Virus record (IMG/VR): IMGVR_UViG_3300031963_000968
Coordinates: 1-23,038 of that record
DNA length: 23,038 bases
Source: a virus
Strand: one strand, 5' to 3'
Shown one piece after another: positions 20,325 to 23,038 of this stretch. The notes beneath the pieces are model-generated. The model was given only the letters and a program-made list of their open reading frames with translations, searched no databases and had not been told where the DNA came from. The translations under genes were made by a program, and so were the position numbers. Numbering within the stretch: the stretch's first letter is position 1; every line of letters begins with the position of its first letter.

Positions 20325-20410
20325 GTACAGTGTACTCTACATTCACTGGCCACGGGTTAGGGTAAGTCCCTATGAAAAAGTCTTGTGTGGCGTTAAGAGA
20401 ACTGTACAAT
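20325..20410. promoter_or_regulatory. Divergent control region of the Cro-like gene and recombination operon
   Basis: Four elements are visible. GTACAGTGTAC (20325-20335) is an exact 11-bp palindrome just upstream of the Cro-like start and overlapping a leftward -10-like TAGAGT (20339-20334). The box TTAGGGTAAGTCCCTAT (20357-20373) matches the box at 16453-16469 in 15 of 17 positions. A rightward promoter has TTGTGT (20383-20388) and TACAAT (20405-20410), spacer 16. A second GTACAG half-site on the opposite strand (20402-20407) overlaps that -10, where a Cro-like protein would block transcription of the recombination genes. Confidence 0.6.
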
Positions 20411-20455
20411 CCACCCCATGCCGCAGCATCCCGCAGCGGTCTTTAAGGAGAGAAG

Positions 20456-21025
20456 ATGAGTATCGAGAATCTGCTCAAGACTAACGTCAACGAGCATACC
20501 GAGAAGAAGTCCAACCTGACCTACTTATCGTGGGCATGGGCCTGGGCAGAAGCACTGAAGGCTGATCCAACCGCCACCTTCAAGGTGGAGACGTTCAAGC
20601 GAGATCAGTACACAGAAGAGCCGTTCATGACCCTGCCAGGAGGCACTGCTCTGGTCTGGGTCACAGTAACGATCTTTGGTAAGCCCATGACCTGCCAGCT
20701 TCCGGTTATGGATCACCGAAACAAGGCTATCCCTAACCCAGATGCGTTTGCGGTCAATACGGCCATCATGCGCTGCATGACTAAAGCTCTTAGCTTACAT
20801 GGCTTGGGTCTTTACATCTACGCCGGGGAAGATCTGCCCGAGGGTGATGCGCCTGACATTACAGATTGGCTTGCAGCTATCGAGGCCACTGTGACCGGGG
20901 AAGAGCTTCAGACGGTCTACAAACAGGCCTACGAGGCTTGCCAAGGCCACCAGGAATCCATCAAGAAGGTGATCGAGGCCAAAGCAGCCAGGATCGCTCG
21001 TGCCAAGCAGGAGAAAGTAGCATGA
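20456..21025 (+). CDS. Single-strand annealing protein, Sak/DUF1071-type
   Basis: A 189-residue protein with the family hallmark near the start: KKSNLTYLSWAWAWAEALKADPTATFKVE (residues 17-46). A beta-rich middle follows (LPGGTALVWVTVTIFGKPMTCQLPVMDHRNKAI) and then NPDAFAVNTAIMRCMTKALSLHGLGLYIYAGEDLPEG, the Rad52-like core end. Its helical tail is basic. Such proteins form rings that anneal complementary single strands in phage recombination. AAGGAG lies six bases before the ATG. It is first in the recombination operon, followed by the exonuclease that supplies single strands. The family was recognised by pattern, not by search. Confidence 0.88.
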   Translation: MSIENLLKTNVNEHTEKKSNLTYLSWAWAWAEALKADPTATFKVETFKRDQYTEEPFMTLPGGTALVWVTVTIFGKPMTCQLPVMDHRNKAIPNPDAFAVNTAIMRCMTKALSLHGLGLYIYAGEDLPEGDAPDITDWLAAIEATVTGEELQTVYKQAYEACQGHQESIKKVIEAKAARIARAKQEKVA

Positions 21026-21249
21026 AAGACACCAACACAATTGAAACTTATGACACATGGCTGTCCAAATACGGCGGCTATGCCAACAGCATGACCATGC
21101 GCGATTACTTTGCGGCTCAAGTTTTGCAGGGTATTTGGAGTAAATCAGGGGGCGGTTTGCCTGATTGGGCAGAACACGAAATTGACATTGCTGAAGTGGC
21201 TTATGAGATGGCAGACGAAATGTTAAAAGTAAGGAGTTACCGTGGATGA
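21022..21249 (+). CDS. Small phage protein in the recombination operon
   Basis: A 75-residue protein starting at the ATG at 21022, which overlaps the SSAP stop (ATGA). It reads MKDTNTIETYDTWLSKYGGY and onward, with the pattern TMRDYFAAQVLQGIW and EIDIAEVAYEMADEMLKVRSY. MRDYFA..VLQG...AY..AD.ML is seen in many small uncharacterised phage proteins next to recombination genes. No enzyme motif. Its stop lies eight bases inside the exonuclease gene, so all three genes are co-translated. Confidence 0.75.
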   Translation: MKDTNTIETYDTWLSKYGGYANSMTMRDYFAAQVLQGIWSKSGGGLPDWAEHEIDIAEVAYEMADEMLKVRSYRG

Positions 21250-21859
21250 GCAGCGCACCGACGAGTGGTTCCAGCAGCGTCTGGGTAAAGTCACCGCCAG
21301 CAATTTGCACAAAGTTCTAGCGAAGACCAAAACCGGATATGGTGCTGATCGCGGCCATTACATGACTCAGCTAGTCCTGGAGCGGATCACTGGCAATCGG
21401 GCAGAGGGCTACACCAATTCTTCCCTCCAGTGGGGCATTGAGCAAGAGCAGTTCGCGAGGGCTGCATACGAGGCCTATAGGGGCGTTCTGGTGGAAGAAG
21501 TGGGGTTTATCCCTCACCCGACCATTGCGATGGCTGGAGCGTCTCCTGATGGCCTTGTAGAGGGTGGCTTGGTTGAGATCAAGTGCCCGGAGTCCAAGAC
21601 ATTCCTAGAAGTGCTACTGTCAAAGAACCCGGTGTCTGCACAGTATTACGCTCAGATGCAATGGCAAATGCGCTGCGCTGACCGACCCTGGTGTGACTAT
21701 GTTGTTTTTGACCCACGGTTTCCACCGAAAGCCCAACTATTTATTGCTAGGGTAAATAGGGATGACAGGTGGATTGAAGAGGCTGAAACTGAGGTCAAGA
21801 AGTTCCTGGCTGAAGTGGATGAAAAAGTGCAAGCGTTGAAACAGAAGATTGGAGAATGA
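21242..21859 (+). CDS. YqaJ / lambda-type recombination exonuclease
   Basis: A 205-residue nuclease, GTG start with AAGGAG just upstream. It begins RTDEWFQQRLGKVTAS (the R..EW...R.G..TAS motif of the family), then ALQWG-like LQWGIEQEQFARAAYE, and SPDGLVEGGLVEIKCPESKTFLEVL, which carries the catalytic D...E.K triad (PDG, EIKCP). QYYAQMQWQM follows, typical of the core. Family members degrade one strand of double-stranded DNA ends to give a substrate for the annealing protein. Directly after SSAP and ahead of an SSB-like protein: a complete two-component recombination set. Confidence 0.92.
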   Translation: MDEQRTDEWFQQRLGKVTASNLHKVLAKTKTGYGADRGHYMTQLVLERITGNRAEGYTNSSLQWGIEQEQFARAAYEAYRGVLVEEVGFIPHPTIAMAGASPDGLVEGGLVEIKCPESKTFLEVLLSKNPVSAQYYAQMQWQMRCADRPWCDYVVFDPRFPPKAQLFIARVNRDDRWIEEAETEVKKFLAEVDEKVQALKQKIGE

Positions 21860-21860
21860 A

Positions 21861-22121
21861 ATGAGCAAAGTGCTGAAAGAGATTTCCTGCGTTACTGGCG
21901 AGTACAAGAATGCCCAGGGTGAGGTCAAGAAGCGGTACACCCGCATTGGCAGCATCATTGACACCAAGAACGGTGCAATGCTCAAGCTGGACACGATCCC
22001 GCTCAAAGAGGGTGGCTGGGATGGCTGGGCCTACCTGAACGACCCGAAGAAGGAAGAGGGCCAGGAGCGCAAGCCAGTGCGGCAAGCCAAGCCCGATTTC
22101 GATGAAGATGTGCCGTTCTGA
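21861..22121 (+). CDS. Small protein with an SSB-like acidic tip
   Basis: An 86-residue protein. The start is the ATG at 21861 with GGAG six bases upstream; a TTG 12 bases earlier lacks such a site. The beta-rich body (MSKVLKEISCVTGEYKNAQG..KKRYTRIGSIIDTKNGAMLKLDTIP..GGWDGWAYLNDP) suggests an OB-like strand fold. The end, KPDFDEDVPF, matches the acidic tip (DDIPF type) that bacterial single-strand binding proteins use to recruit partners. A phage single-strand DNA-binding or exonuclease-partner role is likely. Its place after the SSAP and nuclease genes agrees. Confidence 0.72.
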   Translation: MSKVLKEISCVTGEYKNAQGEVKKRYTRIGSIIDTKNGAMLKLDTIPLKEGGWDGWAYLNDPKKEEGQERKPVRQAKPDFDEDVPF

Positions 22122-22123
22122 AC

Positions 22124-22333
22124 ATGAACAGCGCCCGACTCGATAAAAGTGATCGGCTGAACAGGGTGTTGAAGTTGCTTGAAGTTGGAGGCGAATTCAG
22201 CACTCTAGACATCATCAGACATGCGAATGTCTGCGCTGTCAACTCAATCATCTCAGAGTTGAGACAAAACGGCATCAACATTGCCTGTCAACGCAAAGGC
22301 CCATACTGGTACTACACACTGGAGAAATCATGA
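22124..22333 (+). CDS. Winged-helix DNA-binding protein
   Basis: A 69-residue basic protein with a clear helix-turn-helix: DRLNRVLKLLEVGGEFSTLDIIRHANVCAVNSIISELRQNGINIACQRKG, then a wing strand PYWYYTLEK. LEVGGEFSTLDIIR....AV...ISELR.NGI.I is the pattern of small winged-helix domains (HTH_39-like) found in many phages. Start is two bases after the previous stop; the end overlaps the next ATG by four bases. It may regulate phage genes or act as a replication-associated binder. DNA target unknown. Confidence 0.75.
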   Translation: MNSARLDKSDRLNRVLKLLEVGGEFSTLDIIRHANVCAVNSIISELRQNGINIACQRKGPYWYYTLEKS

Positions 22334-22527
22334 ACCATCACACGATGCAAATCAAAGTCAAAAACGGAGAGCAAAACGTCTTCGTGTCCTTGCTGCAAAA
22401 CAAGATCCTGCTGTCCATCTACGCACTCAATGGCAGCATGAACATCTCTCTTGATCAAGGACAAGTTGAAGAGTTGATCGAAGCCCTGGAACAAACCCAA
22501 GCCAAAGTTAAAGAGGTGACAGCATGA
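22330..22527 (+). CDS. Small protein, function unknown
   Basis: A 65-residue protein: MNHHTMQIKVKNGEQNVFVS then a second strand pair (LLQNKILLSIYALNGSMNISLDQG) and a helix (QVEELIEALEQTQAKVKEV). A strand-rich first half and an acidic C-terminal helix, no cysteine and no membrane span. It is linked by ATGA overlaps to the winged-helix gene before and to the secreted peptide after. Not recognised. Confidence 0.6.
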   Translation: MNHHTMQIKVKNGEQNVFVSLLQNKILLSIYALNGSMNISLDQGQVEELIEALEQTQAKVKEVTA

Positions 22528-22673
22528 AGAAGTTTTTTGCAGCCATTGGAATCGCCCTGGTGACCACCGGAGCCTGGGCATCTTGTTCTACCCATACCTA
22601 CACAATGAATGGACGTATGGTTACATGTACTACCTGCTGTTATTTCGGCAACTGTACAACCAACTGTTTCTGA
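22524..22673 (+). CDS. Secreted cysteine-rich peptide (49 aa)
   Basis: Read directly from the sequence; start ATG overlaps the previous stop (ATGA), stop TGA at 22671-22673. Residues 1-19, MKKFFAAIGIALVTTGAWA, are a classic signal peptide (two Lys, hydrophobic core, AWA cleavage site). The mature part, SCSTHTYTMNGRMVTCTTCC then YFGNCTTNCF, has six cysteines in 30 residues, likely disulfide-bonded in the periplasm or outside the cell. Similar short cysteine-rich peptides (C....Y..DG..V.CTTCC..G.C.T.CF) occur in phages and proteobacteria. Function unknown. Confidence 0.75.
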   Translation: MKKFFAAIGIALVTTGAWASCSTHTYTMNGRMVTCTTCCYFGNCTTNCF

Positions 22674-22764
22674 TCAATGGCCGAAAGCGGATGCTGTGCT
22701 CTAGCGACGATCCAAGTGCTCGGCTTCCAAGCAAAGCACAGACGCAGCGAGTAGGCCACCTTTT

Positions 22765-22983
22765 ATGAACCCATTCGACAAAGACTACAAGGCGCAACTG
22801 TCGTTCAGAGATCTAGAGACTGATAGGAAACGCTCTTATCAGGCCTCTAGAGTCCTCAACGACAAGCGCAAGACAGGCGTAGAGCCTTACCCCTCACTGG
22901 CAGCCCGAGTTGGGGCTTTTGAGGGCATCAATCCTCGCAAGGTAACGGTAGAAATGCCAAAGATGAAGAAGAGTCGCAGATGA
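22765..22983 (+). CDS. Small basic protein, function unknown
   Basis: A 72-residue, Lys/Arg-rich protein (NPFDKDYKAQLSFRDLETDRKRSYQASRVLNDKRKTGVEPYPSLAARVGAFEGINPRKVTVEMPKMKKSRR). It starts at the ATG at 22765 after a weak ribosome site, and its stop overlaps the next ATG by four bases, which supports it. No motif recognised; the composition would fit a nucleic-acid-binding protein. The 90 bases before it are without a gene that I accept. Confidence 0.55.
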   Translation: MNPFDKDYKAQLSFRDLETDRKRSYQASRVLNDKRKTGVEPYPSLAARVGAFEGINPRKVTVEMPKMKKSRR

Positions 22984-23038
22984 ACATCGAAGCAAAAGAA
23001 ATTGACGGTGAGCTTTGGATCAAGGCATCAGATCACCA
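22980..23038 (+). CDS. Gene start, cut by the window edge
   Basis: Begins at the ATG at 22980, overlapping the previous stop (ATGA), and reads MNIEAKEIDGELWIKASDH before the window ends. Only 19 whole codons are seen; too short to name. The overlap with the preceding gene is the main evidence that it is real. Confidence 0.55.
   Translation, partial: MNIEAKEIDGELWIKASDH

Noticed and set aside
22677-22754. 25-codon frame (MAESGCCALATIQVLG...) between the secreted peptide and the next gene
   Set aside because: No ribosome site, no overlap with neighbours and no recognisable sequence; too short to support.
22583-22768. 61-codon frame overlapping the secreted peptide gene
   Set aside because: Would need a TTG start without a ribosome site, and the overlapping frame gives a clear signal peptide and cysteine pattern.

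Overview
The window is a 23 kb piece of a tailed double-stranded DNA phage genome (Caudoviricetes). Portal, large terminase, HK97-type coat protein, scaffold-like protein, adaptor-like and nozzle-like proteins occur in an order seen in short-tailed (podovirus-like) phages. Both window ends cut through a gene. No integrase, lysogeny repressor, DNA polymerase or endolysin is visible, so lifestyle cannot be decided from this piece. Balanced base composition, Shine-Dalgarno sites and Gram-negative style signal sequences suggest a bacterial, probably proteobacterial, host. An aquatic betaproteobacterial host is only a guess.

Layout. (1) From 15589 down to 1, leftward: the virion module. It runs small terminase candidate, large terminase, portal, a collagen-stalk fibre-like protein, two small membrane proteins (holin-type candidates), a short protein, a zinc-ribbon protein, scaffold-like protein, major capsid protein, then a dozen small virion or accessory proteins, adaptor, nozzle, and a run of short tail-fibre-like genes with chaperone-like partners. 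Nine genes in a row (5792 to 1496) are joined by eight 4-base stop/start overlaps. Two of them (5303-5476 and 5473-5631) are short genes read directly from the sequence. Two terminators follow the capsid gene and its neighbour. (2) 15590-16542: a control region with a six-copy 15-bp-period repeat (core TAGGGTAAAC), a small ribbon-helix-helix-like gene, and divergent promoters. (3) 16543-18171, rightward: small early-type genes including a cysteine-rich protein resembling the phage GP88 family, closed by a terminator at 18211-18230. (4) 19746 down to 18244, leftward: replication/recombination accessory genes (an O-like C-terminal domain protein, DUF3310, RusA resolvase and small proteins). (5) 19750-20455: a structured non-coding stretch, a very large leftward terminator, a Cro/YdaS-like repressor gene and its operator region. 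(6) 20456-23038, rightward: recombination operon with a Sak/DUF1071-type annealing protein, a YqaJ/lambda-type exonuclease, a small protein with an SSB-like acidic tip, a winged-helix protein, and small proteins including a secreted cysteine-rich peptide.

How it works together (inference): the early modules would copy and recombine phage DNA (SSAP plus exonuclease, RusA for branch removal), and the leftward module would build and package virions. The most interesting signal is regulatory. A TAGGG/CCCTA box recurs upstream of the terminase operon, between the divergent promoters at 16.4 kb and upstream of the recombination operon at 20.36 kb, in each case paired with a TACAAT -10 element. The same core makes up the 15-bp array at 16 kb. 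This looks like a phage-specific regulon linking early and late transcription. The small ribbon-helix-helix-like protein encoded inside the region is a plausible but untested regulator.
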